The translations under genes were made by a program, and so were the position numbers. Source: CAZNLH01 sp964573995 (GTDB lineage Bacteria > Gemmatimonadota > CAZMKB01 > CAZNLH01). Taken from it: a DNA stretch of 64,000 bases. Below, in pieces: positions 8,861 to 17,976 of the stretch. How positions within the stretch are numbered: the stretch's first letter is position 1; the number at the start of each line of letters is the position of its first letter. The stretch spans positions 1-64,000 of the forward strand of contig CAZNLH010000006.1 of assembly GCA_964573995.1 (NCBI GenBank), given 5' to 3'. Below the pieces are notes generated by a model. The model was not told the DNA's origin. It made no database searches and was given only the letters and a program-made list of their open reading frames with translations.

Positions 8861-9910
8861 TCAGGAAATCAGTTCGACCTGTCCGTTGCCCGGGACGATC
8901 TCCCCAATCCGCATAGCGCCATATCTATCCTCTTCCAACAACCGTATTACCCGATCGACGATGGAAGAGGCAACGACGAGGATAAACCCTATCCCCATGT
9001 TGAAGACCCGATACATCTCATCACGGGAAACCCCCCCTCGATCCTGAATGCAACCGAAAATCGCCGGCCTGTCCCACATTCGAGTATCGATCCGGGCATT
9101 GACCCGGCCCGGGAGTATCCTGGGGACATTATCAATAATGCCCCCGCCGGTAATGTGTGCCATCCCGTGCAATCCATCCAAGTCCAGGAGTGGGGCAACA
9201 TCTTTAAGATAAGATCTGTGCGCCTTTAGCAACTCTTCCTGGAGTGGGATCTTCATGCCCGGCAGGACCTCATCCAGTGCCCCAGGCCTATCCTCGATCA
9301 GGACCCTCCTGACGAGGGAATAGCCGTTTGTATGTAACCCATTGGAGGGAAGTCCTACGATCTTGTCCCCCTCTGCTATCCTGGCACCATCGAAGACCGA
9401 CCCCTTATCAACCGCACCAACGATGAAGCCGACCAGATCATACTCTTTCTCAGCGTAAAATCCCGGCATCTCTGCCGTCTCTCCACCAATCAACGGGATG
9501 TGGTTGCTCCTACATCCCTCTCTGATACCCAGCACCACGCTCTCTATTACATCGGGATCGACGCTCCCGACTGCCAGGTAATCCATGAAATAGAGGGGGA
9601 GGGCACCCATCGCCAGTATGTCGTTGACACAGTGATTCACGAGGTCCCGGCCTATCGTATCATGTCTTCCCGTGATAAAGGCGATCTTCAACTTTGTCCC
9701 CACGCCATCGACGCTCGACACGAGGACCGTGTCATCGGACGCCACGCCGCCTATATGATAGAGGGCGCCAAAGGTACCTATACCCCGGAGGACCCGTTCA
9801 TTGAAAGTAGATAGGGCCAGTTCACCAATCCTCTTCGTCACCTTGGCGGCCCTTTGAAGATCAACCCCTGCCTGGGTGTATTTCGACGCGGTTGGTTCAT
9901 CCACCTTCAA
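8861..9910 (-). CDS. purM: Phosphoribosylformylglycinamidine cyclo-ligase (AIR synthetase)
   Basis: PurM closes the imidazole ring of AIR using ATP, step five of purine synthesis. Family marks are SVDGVGTKLKIA near the N-terminus, HCVNDILAMGA, the GGETAEMPGFY loop and the C-terminal HITGGGIIDNVPRILP block. The length of 349 residues is normal. The start is TTG (9908-9910), seven bases after AGGAG. It sits 11 bases after the sugar kinase and nine before ribD. Purine synthesis supplies the GTP that feeds the riboflavin genes downstream, which may explain the pairing. Confidence 0.95.
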   Translation of the reverse strand: MKVDEPTASKYTQAGVDLQRAAKVTKRIGELALSTFNERVLRGIGTFGALYHIGGVASDDTVLVSSVDGVGTKLKIAFITGRHDTIGRDLVNHCVNDILAMGALPLYFMDYLAVGSVDPDVIESVVLGIREGCRSNHIPLIGGETAEMPGFYAEKEYDLVGFIVGAVDKGSVFDGARIAEGDKIVGLPSNGLHTNGYSLVRRVLIEDRPGALDEVLPGMKIPLQEELLKAHRSYLKDVAPLLDLDGLHGMAHITGGGIIDNVPRILPGRVNARIDTRMWDRPAIFGCIQDRGGVSRDEMYRVFNMGIGFILVVASSIVDRVIRLLEEDRYGAMRIGEIVPGNGQVELIS

Positions 9911-9921
9911 GGTATCACTCC

Positions 9922-10827
9922 TTACAGGTCGAAGTGGGTCAGGTCCCTGAAACTCCTGACTCTCGCATTGATATCTTTCTCATCGATCTCCAGTAACTTG
10001 TCTATCCCGAACTTTTCGACGGTAAAAGAGGCCATAGTACTTCCAAAGATTACTGCTCGCCTCATATTGTCCTCGCTCAGGTCCCCAGTTTGCGCCAGGA
10101 AGCCCATGAACCCCCCGGCAAAGGTGTCACCGGCCCCTGTCGGATCGAACACGGCATCGAGGGGAAAACCGGGCGCCGAGAAAAAGGATCTCCCCCTGAA
10201 CATAAGGGCACCGTGCTCGCCCTTTTTGATGATCACCGTCTCCGGCCCCCTCGCGATGATCCACCTGGCACTCGCCAGGAGGTTGTATTCGCCGGATAAT
10301 TCCCTCGCTTCGGCATCATTGATAACGAGTATGTCGATCCTGGAGAGGAGCCTCATCAGGGAATCACGCTTTCCGTCGATCCAGTAGTTCATGGTATCGG
10401 TCACCACCACACGCGGCGAGGTCATCTGATCGAGGACCTTGTGCTGGAGGTCGGGATCGATGTTGCCGAGGAATATATAGGGCAGCGAACGAAGGTTCTC
10501 CCCAACAATCGGGTCGAACTCCTTGAAGACATTGAGCCTGGTCTCCAGGGTCTCACGAGTGTTGAGGTCATAACTATACTCGCCGGACCATCTGAATGTC
10601 TCTCCATCGCGCCTCTCGATACCACTCAGGTCGATTCCCCTCGCCGCCAGAGGAGCCAGCAGTCCTACATCGAGGTCGCTTCCGACAACCGCAACGATAG
10701 AAACCGGTGAGAAATAACTCGCCGCCACCGAGAAATAAGTCGCTGAACCGCCCAACTTCTCCTTCACCTGGCCGAAGGGCGTCTTTACGGTATCCAGCGC
10801 GATCGACCCAACGCATAAAATCGACAT
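9922..10827 (-). CDS. PfkB-family sugar/nucleoside kinase
   Basis: Ribokinase-like (PfkB) carbohydrate kinase of about 301 residues from the ATG at 10825-10827, which has GAGG seven bases upstream; the longer frame adds 16 basic residues without family match. The N-terminal LGGSATYFSVAA matches PfkB signature 1, and FDPTGAGDTFAGGFMGFLA is signature 2 with the catalytic Asp and anion hole. The substrate is not predictable; relatives that start SILCVGSIALDTVKTPFG occur in several phyla beside purine genes, so a nucleoside or sugar phosphate role is possible. It is linked to purM by an 11-base gap. Confidence 0.85.
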   Translation of the reverse strand: MSILCVGSIALDTVKTPFGQVKEKLGGSATYFSVAASYFSPVSIVAVVGSDLDVGLLAPLAARGIDLSGIERRDGETFRWSGEYSYDLNTRETLETRLNVFKEFDPIVGENLRSLPYIFLGNIDPDLQHKVLDQMTSPRVVVTDTMNYWIDGKRDSLMRLLSRIDILVINDAEARELSGEYNLLASARWIIARGPETVIIKKGEHGALMFRGRSFFSAPGFPLDAVFDPTGAGDTFAGGFMGFLAQTGDLSEDNMRRAVIFGSTMASFTVEKFGIDKLLEIDEKDINARVRSFRDLTHFDL

Positions 10828-11010
10828 CTCCATACCTCGTCTCTTGGGCTTGCCCCCTTGAATTACCAATCTCACAGCGAAATCTCCGCTTCGCTACCGA
10901 TTCCCGGTCGAAGCCGGTAGAACGGAACTGGAAGATCGATAATATTACCAGATAGGACGAACCGCCCTGTTTTTGTACCCAACCGGCAATCCCATTCGGG
11001 ACAGCAGTGA

Positions 11011-12681
11011 TTACATGTGGTCGGGTATGCTCATGCCCAGTATCATCAAGGCCGACCTCAGTATCTGCCGGACCCCCTGGCAGAGATAGAGCCGGGCGCG
11101 CGTCAGCCGATGGTCTTCTACAACCACGCGTTGCCTTTCATACCAGTGGTGAAAAGAGGAAGTTAAGTCTTCAAGATAAGATGTCAACCGATGTGGCTCG
11201 AGGTCCTCGCTGGCCGCGTGAACAACGGCGGGAAAGAAGGACAGCCGCTTCATGACGGCCATCTCCTCACTACCCAGCAGACTAAGGTCCACTTCTTCCT
11301 CAAGATCTTGCCCTTCTGTGAGAACACCCTCTTTTTCAGCGAATTTGAAGATACTAGAAATCCTGGCGTTCGCATACTGCAGGTAATATACAGGATTGTT
11401 GATTGAACGGGACTGTGCCAGATCCAGGTCGAAGACGAGGTGGCTGTCCGGTTTGATCATTATGAAAAAGTAACGTGCCACATCGACGCCAACCTTGTCC
11501 ATCAACTCTCGCAAGGTAATGAAGGTCCCGGCCCGGGTCGACATCCTCAATTGTTCTCCACCCTCGACGAAGGTCACCATCTGGTGGATGAGATATCTCA
11601 GAAAGGTGTCCGGATAGCCGAGGGCCTTCATGGCGGCCTTCATTCTCGGCACATAGCCGTAATGATCCGCCCCGTGGAGGTTGATCGCCTGATCGAAGCC
11701 TCTCTCATGCTTTACCATATGATAGGCGATATCAGTCAGAAAATATGTGTGATCGCCGCTCCCCTTGACGAGGACCCGGTCCTCCTCGTCGCCATACCGG
11801 GAGGCCCTGAACCAGACGGCGCCATCCTTCTCATACACGGCGCCGACTGCATCAAGCCTCCTGAGGACCTCAGCAGTCTTGCCGTCTCCCAAGAGACTTG
11901 ACTCGTTGTACCAGTTATCAAAGTGAATTCGGAAGTCCCGTAGATCTTCTTTGATCACACCAACCATCCGCTCGGCGGCCTCCCTCTTCATGAATTCCAG
12001 GGCATTTTCATCGGGAGAGCCGTCCGTAGGCCTCAAGGAATCACCCTTATCATCCCTGATGGCTCCAGCTATTTTCATGATGTATTCTCCCCGGTAACCG
12101 TCTTCTGGAAAGGGGTAATCGGGATCAAAGAGTTGGGCATAACGGGCAAAGACCGACCTGCCCAACAGGTCCATCTGCCTTCCAGCGTCATTGAAATAGT
12201 ATTCCCGAATCACCTCATGTCCCGTCCACTCCAGCAAATTGGCGATTACATCGCCCAGAACAGCCTGTCGACCATGTCCGACGGTTAACGGCCCCGTTGG
12301 ATTCGAACTCACGAACTCAATTATAATCCTTCGTTTGTCCCCTCCCCCGATGATATCCCTCCCGAACTTATCGGCCTCTTCCACGATCGCTCTCAGTGTC
12401 CGCCGGTAATAGGAGTCGGAGATCTCAAAGTTGATGAACCCCGGCCCCTCAATCCGGACTTCCTTGATATCTGCACCTACATGGCCCATACGTTCAAGGA
12501 TGTCACGGGCAATAGCCCTGGGACTGCGCTTTGCCCTTGAAGATAGAACCATTGCTACAGGAGAAGCCAGATCGCCATGGATTTCATCATGAGGACGTTC
12601 AAGGAGGATATCCCCTTCTACCGGAATTCCAAGGGATTCAACGGCCCTGCGAAGTGCTTCTCTAATCCTGTTCTCTATCAA
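11011..12681 (-). CDS. argS: Arginyl-tRNA synthetase
   Basis: Class I synthetase charging tRNA-Arg; a tRNA-Arg(CCG) gene is also in this window at 40125-40200. The 556-residue protein has the N-terminal additional domain (DLASPVAMVLS), the HIGH-type motif in SSNPTGPLTVGHGRQ, the YYFNDAG block, and LRMSTRAG in place of KMSKS, as many ArgRS have variants there. The C-terminal DALR anticodon-binding domain includes NPVYYLQYANARI and HHWYERQRVV. It starts with TTG; the TTGA overlap with the fmdB stop couples their translation. A gap of 183 bases to the kinase gene shows no clear terminator. Confidence 0.95.
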   Translation of the reverse strand: MIENRIREALRRAVESLGIPVEGDILLERPHDEIHGDLASPVAMVLSSRAKRSPRAIARDILERMGHVGADIKEVRIEGPGFINFEISDSYYRRTLRAIVEEADKFGRDIIGGGDKRRIIIEFVSSNPTGPLTVGHGRQAVLGDVIANLLEWTGHEVIREYYFNDAGRQMDLLGRSVFARYAQLFDPDYPFPEDGYRGEYIMKIAGAIRDDKGDSLRPTDGSPDENALEFMKREAAERMVGVIKEDLRDFRIHFDNWYNESSLLGDGKTAEVLRRLDAVGAVYEKDGAVWFRASRYGDEEDRVLVKGSGDHTYFLTDIAYHMVKHERGFDQAINLHGADHYGYVPRMKAAMKALGYPDTFLRYLIHQMVTFVEGGEQLRMSTRAGTFITLRELMDKVGVDVARYFFIMIKPDSHLVFDLDLAQSRSINNPVYYLQYANARISSIFKFAEKEGVLTEGQDLEEEVDLSLLGSEEMAVMKRLSFFPAVVHAASEDLEPHRLTSYLEDLTSSFHHWYERQRVVVEDHRLTRARLYLCQGVRQILRSALMILGMSIPDHM

Positions 12682-12959
12682 TCCGACTCTTTCCCGTCCT
12701 TGTTCTTGGAGACCCCCGAGTCTCCACTCTTTTCACTATTCTCGGATGATTCGCTACGCGCCTTTTTCTTGTATTCCTCACTCCGGTAATCAGTGCAGTA
12801 AAAACCCTCTCCCTTGAACAGTATCCCGCCGCCTCCAGTGATCACCCTTTCCACCTTCGCTCCGCACTGGGGGCATCTCTTTACCGGGTCATCACTTATC
12901 TTCTGAAAACGCTCAAACGAATGGCTGCATCGCTTGCACACATACATGTAAGTAGGCAT
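12678..12959 (-). CDS. FmdB-family zinc ribbon protein
   Basis: Small protein starting MPTYMYVCKRCSHSFE, with two CxxC pairs (CKRC and CPQC) forming the zinc ribbon of the FmdB/CxxC_CxxC_SSSS family. The C-terminal third is Lys/Glu/Ser-rich and likely disordered. The family was named from a formamidase regulator but its general function is unknown; nucleic-acid binding is a guess. It leads the operon with argS and overlaps it by four bases. A promoter lies about 130 bases upstream. A second member occurs at 40713-40940. Confidence 0.85.
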   Translation of the reverse strand: MPTYMYVCKRCSHSFERFQKISDDPVKRCPQCGAKVERVITGGGGILFKGEGFYCTDYRSEEYKKKARSESSENSEKSGDSGVSKNKDGKESD

Positions 12960-13092
12960 ATCGTAAAAATCTCCACTTTACGAGACCGAGAGTTGGACGA
13001 GAGATTCGTTCTCATCCTTTATGACTCAAACATAGTTGCTGACAATCAACCCTCCGCTCACTCCTTGTTGGAGGAGAGTATATTGCATAAAT

Positions 13093-13121
13093 ATAATAAA
13101 ACAGTTGGTCTATATTGTCAA
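13093..13121 (-). promoter_or_regulatory. Sigma-70 promoter for fmdB-argS operon
   Basis: Minus-strand TTGACA (13116-13121) and TATTAT (13093-13098) are separated by exactly 17 bases in an AT-rich patch. The leader to the fmdB start would be about 125 bases. The rest of the 271-base gap between fmdB and the next gene shows no further feature that I can support. Confidence 0.75.
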
Positions 13122-13230
13122 GGTAATCATTATAGGCGGGGAGAGAGCGATAGATAACGATCATCCCAACCGGGGCACAACCGGCCTTGAATAAGCGTCC
13201 GGTTCCCACCAAGGCCACCGTTTTAGATGA

Positions 13231-14643
13231 TCACCCGTATAGAAAGACCCGGCTGCATCTCTCGAGAACGGCTCCTTCGTCCGGCAGGTCCCTCGGGTAG
13301 GAAAGTATTCGATATTCAGCGTCTTGTACCCTGACTACCGAACTGTTCCGGTAGATTACTTTGCCTTCCAAGAGATTCTGGAGCCTCCTCAGGGCGCTTT
13401 CAGCGCCTTCCGGCGAGGTATGGGGGAATATGACGACCAGGTTCCCTCCAGAGTGATGGATTAAGACGTCTCCCTTTCGCAGGACTTCCTTGATTTCGAA
13501 GTACAAGCCCCGATTGAAGTTGTCTAATTCAGCACCCCTTTCCCGGATCAGATCCAGCCCCTTCAACTTCAATTGAACGATCCCCAGTGACAGATAATCA
13601 TTGTAACGAGAGGCATTGGACCATTCATCAAGAAGACGATTGACAGATCGATAGGGATTTACAAGAGATGCACCTATTGCGCTCTCTTTGCCGATGAGTT
13701 CGCCGATCAAACGGCACTCTTCCTCGATGCACCAAGATACCAATCCGATGAATGCCGTGGGCAACCCCGGGTCAACCCCCTCGAGATCACCCGCGATGGT
13801 GAGATTCCCAATTGTATTCGATCCGACAACTATGGGAAAATGACGCGCCCCGCCACTCATCCTTTCCCTCAAAAGGTGGGCCTTCCGTGGCGAAGTCATC
13901 GACCAGGAAAAAGAGAAGGGGCCTATGTTAAAGGAATTAGCCCCTGAGATAATCGAATCCCCGTGCCTCTCCCCAACCACTTCGAGGACCATACCCTTTA
14001 CGACCGGAGGCCCCCATATAAGGCAACCCATCGACCTGATCGGCATGACATCCTGTATATAACCAATAAATGACATCAACACACGGTGCAGGAAGACCTG
14101 AACCGGGAACTTCGAGAGATCGTTGACCGGCACGTACACATCGTCACGATGGTAGGTGAGACGTTCAAGCAGCCCGAGAATTGGCCTTATCCTGTAAAGG
14201 GGATCCACTTCGGTGTAAACGGTAAAATCGACTACCAGGACCCATTGTTTGTGTGGATCTAAGTACAATGGGATGACACAGATTGACTTGACATCGGTCT
14301 TCTCTCCGTATACCGGTAAGAACTCGGCGGCTTGCTCGGAGAGTTCCCTTATCCAAATCTCCCCGACATCCTCGAAGAGCCCGTAAAGAGGGACCCTTGA
14401 AGGAGTGATGCTGAACTCCTTCCCGGCTGCGTGTTCTTCTCGGCTCCTTATCGCTTCGAGATAAAGTGGCTGGCCTTCACCTGAACTCGCAAATAGGGCG
14501 ACCGTATGGGGTCTCAAGATGTGGAAGATCAGTGTTACAAGGTTAGTGGCCCTCCGGCAGATCCGCTCTTCCTCCCTCCCTGAACTTGAGAGGGTAGTCT
14601 TCAATCCCAATCGAGCATCTCTTTCGAATAGACCTCTATGCAC
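13231..14643 (-). CDS. Degenerate GGDEF-domain protein with N-terminal GAF-like region
   Basis: Cytoplasmic protein of about 470 residues. The first 150 residues look GAF-like (sensor fold: ATNLVTLIFHILRP, then VKSICVIPLYLD). A middle region of unknown fold follows. The last 140 residues have the nucleotidyl-cyclase order of a GGDEF domain: YLSLGIVQLKLKGLD, then LRKGDVLIHHSGGNLVVIFPHTS. The signature loop is SGGNLV instead of GGDEF and the metal-binding Asp in strand 1 is absent, so it should be inactive as a diguanylate cyclase and may act as a sensor or scaffold. The GTG start gives a 43-base overlap with the creatininase gene; TTG codons about 40 bases in are alternatives. Confidence 0.65.
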   Translation of the reverse strand: MHRGLFERDARLGLKTTLSSSGREEERICRRATNLVTLIFHILRPHTVALFASSGEGQPLYLEAIRSREEHAAGKEFSITPSRVPLYGLFEDVGEIWIRELSEQAAEFLPVYGEKTDVKSICVIPLYLDPHKQWVLVVDFTVYTEVDPLYRIRPILGLLERLTYHRDDVYVPVNDLSKFPVQVFLHRVLMSFIGYIQDVMPIRSMGCLIWGPPVVKGMVLEVVGERHGDSIISGANSFNIGPFSFSWSMTSPRKAHLLRERMSGGARHFPIVVGSNTIGNLTIAGDLEGVDPGLPTAFIGLVSWCIEEECRLIGELIGKESAIGASLVNPYRSVNRLLDEWSNASRYNDYLSLGIVQLKLKGLDLIRERGAELDNFNRGLYFEIKEVLRKGDVLIHHSGGNLVVIFPHTSPEGAESALRRLQNLLEGKVIYRNSSVVRVQDAEYRILSYPRDLPDEGAVLERCSRVFLYG

Positions 14644-15317
14644 CTCTTGTAGACCCTCTCTCCCTTTTCTCCAGATGCCAGCCTCGCGTTGGAATTGATC
14701 GATCCATCCGGGAAGAGTTCTCTGAACCGAATATAGTTGGTGGCATATTTCCTGTTAACAGGGGGCTGGACCGGGAAATCACGATCTTGAACCAGTGCCG
14801 GGTAAAGATACATTACTATGGAGATCTCGGACGGTGTCCCGTGATGGCCCTCCCCGTCCCCAAATATCTCCTCGATGAGTGATCTGATTTCCTCCTTCTC
14901 CCACCATGAAAAGAACTTGATCTTCGTATCGGTGATTCGATGACAGGTCTCGGCGATCGCCGATTGGACAGGGGCGATATTCCCCCCGTGGCCGTTCAGT
15001 ATCATCACGCGTCGAAAGCCATGCCTGGAAAGAGAGGTCAGGAGATCTCTGACAACCAGCATCAACGTGGACGGCTCCAAACTCATCGTACCCGGAAAAG
15101 ACATGTGGTGCTGCGACATCCCATAGCTGAGAACGGGTGCCGCGATGATCCCCATTTGATCCGCTATTGCCGCGGCAATCGCCTCGGGGATGAGGTGATC
15201 GGTCCCGAAAACGCCGATCGGACCATGTTGTTCGACGCTTCCAATCGGCAGGATAATCCTGTCATCTCTGCCGAGATACTCCGATACCGTCTGCCAGGAA
15301 AGTTCCTTCAGCAACAT
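14601..15317 (-). CDS. Creatininase-family amidohydrolase
   Basis: Member of the creatinine amidohydrolase family (which includes MftE and FAPy deformylase ArfB). The family metal ligands are visible: Glu and His in LPIGSVEQHGP, Asp in GTDHLIPEA, His in LNGHGGN, and Glu in HHGTPSEIS. At 238 residues it is a normal length, with no signal peptide. The substrate cannot be told from sequence; amide hydrolysis of creatinine, formamidopyrimidines or mycofactocin precursor are known activities in the family. It follows the OmpA-like gene by 90 bases and precedes the GGDEF-like gene. Confidence 0.85.
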   Translation of the reverse strand: MLLKELSWQTVSEYLGRDDRIILPIGSVEQHGPIGVFGTDHLIPEAIAAAIADQMGIIAAPVLSYGMSQHHMSFPGTMSLEPSTLMLVVRDLLTSLSRHGFRRVMILNGHGGNIAPVQSAIAETCHRITDTKIKFFSWWEKEEIRSLIEEIFGDGEGHHGTPSEISIVMYLYPALVQDRDFPVQPPVNRKYATNYIRFRELFPDGSINSNARLASGEKGERVYKRCIEVYSKEMLDWD

Positions 15318-15407
15318 CTATACAATCTTGCTTTCAGTAGGGTTTCCCTGAAAAATATCTCCCTCACCTTCGGCTCATGTTATAGGGTCAACTTGATAAA
15401 TTACCGA

Positions 15408-16820
15408 TCAATCGGCCGGGCTGATTACGATGTCTACCCTGCGATTGAGGGCTCTGCCCTCCTCGGTCTCATTGTTGGCGATGGGCCGCCCCTCTCCATA
15501 TCCAACCGCCTCGATGGTCGAGGGGTCCAGGTTTAGATTTGCGGCGAGGTATTGTCTGATAGCCTCTGCTCGCCTCTGTGACAAGGCCTTGTTAATAGTA
15601 GCGTCACCGGAAGAATCGGTGTGTCCTTCAATGACTACGTGCGCGCCGGGATAGATTAAAAGTGCCTTCTGTACCCTGGAAAGGAGGTCGAAGTAGGTGG
15701 GTTCGATGGTGTCGCTCCCGGGTTTGAAACTGAGACCAACGAGCCTGAGGACCACATGGTTGTTTTCATCACGGAACACCTTGACCTCGGACGAATTGAA
15801 AAGGTCTTGGACATTGGCCAAGCGTTCCTTCTCCTGCTTCTCCTTGTTGAGCCGCGTTTGGAGGGATTCCTTCAATTGCCTGCTCTCCTGCATCTTTTCC
15901 CGCAAACTGTAAAGGTCGGAAGATAGATCCCTGTTCTGTTTCTGGAGGTCCTTCGCCCTGGCGGCCATCTTGTTTACTTGATCCTCGATATCCCCGTCGA
16001 ACTTGATGTCGTAACCGAGCCCATCAGCGATCCTGGCAAGGTCCGCCTCAAAACCGAGCAGGGTGGATTCCATATCACTCTCTTCGGCCTTCTTCACACG
16101 TTGCGCAAGGGCCTTGGCGTGTCTCAATTCATAATCCGCCTCCTTAACAATATCCGCGGCCTTTTCCCTGGCATACCGATCTTCGTTCAACAGATTATCC
16201 GCATCCTTGATCCTGTCCAGTCCCCTCTGGTACGTCTTGGGAGCCGTTTCCGACACATCCTTTCGAATCTCCTCGGCAAGGGCCCTGGTAGAACCAGTAA
16301 TGTCTTTTCTGATTGCTTCGAGTTCTACAGACCCATACTCATCGACGAGTTCCGGTGCCATCTCCTTGGCTTGCTTGACTTTTCCATCCTCGAGATCTAT
16401 CACGGCCTTCTTAAAATCCCTTTCAGCAGCGGCCCACAGGTCGGGAACGAAGTCCTCGGCCTTTGCATCAATCGCACGATCACGGACCGGGAGCACATCT
16501 GAGAAGGTAACCTCGGCCAACTTGATGTTGTTCAATACCGACCTCGCTACCATGTCCGCCCTTTCAAGCCTTTTGTTGATATCCTTAAGGGATTTTCCCT
16601 TTTCCTTGAGTTCCACGGCCTTCTTGTAGTCCTCTTCCGCGGACTGTAGATTCTTCGGGGAGAGGAGTTCTCCCTTCTCGTCTTTCGCCTGTTTCAGAAT
16701 TGTTTCGACCTCTTCAAAGGTAACCTGCGCACGCGCACTCTTCCACCCGATGCACTCACCGATCCCCAGCAGAAACATAAGGGAAGAAACAACCAACATC
16801 TTGTAAGGGAACCTCTTCAT
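15408..16820 (-). CDS. OmpA-family protein with long periplasmic coiled coil
   Basis: Exported protein of 470 residues. A signal peptide (MKRFPYKMLVVSSLMFLLG) ends near ARAQ at residue 32. Residues 33-330 are charged helices with heptad patterns, resembling DUF4398-type periplasmic repeats. Residues about 350-470 are an OmpA C-terminal peptidoglycan-binding domain: LSFKPGSDTIE, VVIEGHTDSSGD, LSQRRAEAIRQYL and ALNRRVDIVI, with the Asp and Arg that bind diaminopimelate. It probably links envelope components to peptidoglycan, but no barrel is fused. The ATG follows GGAGGG at ten bases. It lies 77 bases after the HEAT lipoprotein gene. Confidence 0.9.
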   Translation of the reverse strand: MKRFPYKMLVVSSLMFLLGIGECIGWKSARAQVTFEEVETILKQAKDEKGELLSPKNLQSAEEDYKKAVELKEKGKSLKDINKRLERADMVARSVLNNIKLAEVTFSDVLPVRDRAIDAKAEDFVPDLWAAAERDFKKAVIDLEDGKVKQAKEMAPELVDEYGSVELEAIRKDITGSTRALAEEIRKDVSETAPKTYQRGLDRIKDADNLLNEDRYAREKAADIVKEADYELRHAKALAQRVKKAEESDMESTLLGFEADLARIADGLGYDIKFDGDIEDQVNKMAARAKDLQKQNRDLSSDLYSLREKMQESRQLKESLQTRLNKEKQEKERLANVQDLFNSSEVKVFRDENNHVVLRLVGLSFKPGSDTIEPTYFDLLSRVQKALLIYPGAHVVIEGHTDSSGDATINKALSQRRAEAIRQYLAANLNLDPSTIEAVGYGEGRPIANNETEEGRALNRRVDIVISPAD

Positions 16821-16897
16821 GCCAATAACCCTCCATTATTGAACGTCATAGGCCTTCCCGTAATACATTACCCGAGAGGAAGACTATAACGCCGGTC

Positions 16898-17614
16898 TCA
16901 ATCGACGGGGTAATCCTTGCCGGTAATCATCTTAAGCGAACGTGAGGCCGCAATCGCCACCGGCCTCTTCCCACCCACCGTATACTTGTCCTTCAGCAAG
17001 CCTTCCAGGAAAGTAACCGTTCTTTCATCACCGATATAACCAAGGGCCTCTGCGGCCTTTGCCCTCAATACACCGCTCTGTGAGCGGGCCGCATCAAGCA
17101 TCAAGGGATAGGCCTCCTTGTTGCCACGTTGCCCGAGCGTAACCAGGGCGGCCCCTTGAACTACTTCCTTGGTGATCGATCCTCTCTTCCTTACATCCGC
17201 ACCTTTACCCTCGGCCACCTCGGAGAGGATGGGGTATACTTGGGGGTCGTCTATATTCCCGAGTGTGTAGACGGCCATCAACTGTACGCATCCCCTTTCT
17301 TCTTGCAACCCCTCCTTCAACGGGGCTATTATACGGCTGCCAAAGGGCTTTGCCTTTTCCCTTATGAGCGAGCAGGCCATCTCCACCGAATGCTCATCGT
17401 CGCAGAATTGCCCGGCCACCTGGATCTTCCAAACCAGCACGGCCATCTCTGCGTTATCCTTGTCCTTGGCCAGGATCTTGTTCGCCACGTTCAATGCGGC
17501 TTCGTACTTATCCATCTCGTAATATCTTTCCGCCTGATCGCTCTCGCTCGAGCATCCGATCACCAAGAGGTTCACAAACAGCAACCCTGCAAAGGTAAGA
17601 AATAAACTCTTCAT
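16898..17614 (-). CDS. HEAT-repeat lipoprotein
   Basis: Lipoprotein with a 20-residue signal and lipobox LVIGC, then SSES. Residues 27-60 resemble a TPR-like helix pair (YYEMDKYEAALNVANKIL). Residues 85-235 are HEAT repeats of the PBS-lyase type: APLKEGLQEERGCVQLMAVYTLGNI, ALVTLGQRG, AKAAEALGYIGDERTVTFLEGLL. Such repeats bind protein partners; the partner is unknown. It is the first gene after a strong promoter (17705-17733) and is followed by the OmpA-like gene, so an envelope scaffold role is plausible. Confidence 0.82.
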   Translation of the reverse strand: MKSLFLTFAGLLFVNLLVIGCSSESDQAERYYEMDKYEAALNVANKILAKDKDNAEMAVLVWKIQVAGQFCDDEHSVEMACSLIREKAKPFGSRIIAPLKEGLQEERGCVQLMAVYTLGNIDDPQVYPILSEVAEGKGADVRKRGSITKEVVQGAALVTLGQRGNKEAYPLMLDAARSQSGVLRAKAAEALGYIGDERTVTFLEGLLKDKYTVGGKRPVAIAASRSLKMITGKDYPVD

Positions 17615-17704
17615 TTGCCCTCACCCTTTCGTATTGCCATGCATATACTACAGGCCACGACTCCGGTGTTTCTATCACGGTTTCCCTTTACTTATCTCCT
17701 TAGA

Positions 17705-17733
17705 ATTTTATATGATAGGATAGGTTCGGTCAA
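17705..17733 (-). promoter_or_regulatory. Sigma-70 promoter for HEAT lipoprotein-OmpA run
   Basis: Minus-strand TTGACC (17728-17733) and TAAAAT (17705-17710) with a 17-base spacer. It lies about 90 bases upstream of the lipoprotein start and faces away from the plus-strand promoter at 17948. The 505-base gap 17615-18120 holds these two divergent promoters and no gene that I can support. Confidence 0.75.
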
Positions 17734-17947
17734 GGGAAAAACTCCGACGGCCTCCCAGGTCTTCCCGGTTTTTTCTCTATAACTGTCTTGCAGTTGAGAT
17801 CCCATCGGATACAACGAGTAAAATTGGTTGCCTTCACTGGAATAGGGCCAATGAGAAAACGTGGGGCTTTTAATGACGTCGGCCCAGTGCGGCTATAATC
17901 CCGTGATGAACCTGTCAGTCGCAAGATTGATGAAGTCGGCCGCCAGT

Positions 17948-17976
17948 TTGACAAAAGCGTGGATTTCTGCTAAGAT
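17948..17976 (+). promoter_or_regulatory. Sigma-70 promoter for the radical SAM gene
   Basis: TTGACA (17948-17953) and TAAGAT (17971-17976) with a 17-base spacer, nearly consensus. The predicted leader is about 138 bases before the ATG at 18121. Confidence 0.8.

Noticed and set aside
17730..17954. Minus-strand frame of 74 codons in the divergent promoter region
   Set aside because: It overlaps both promoters, has no ribosome site and a composition unlike a protein.
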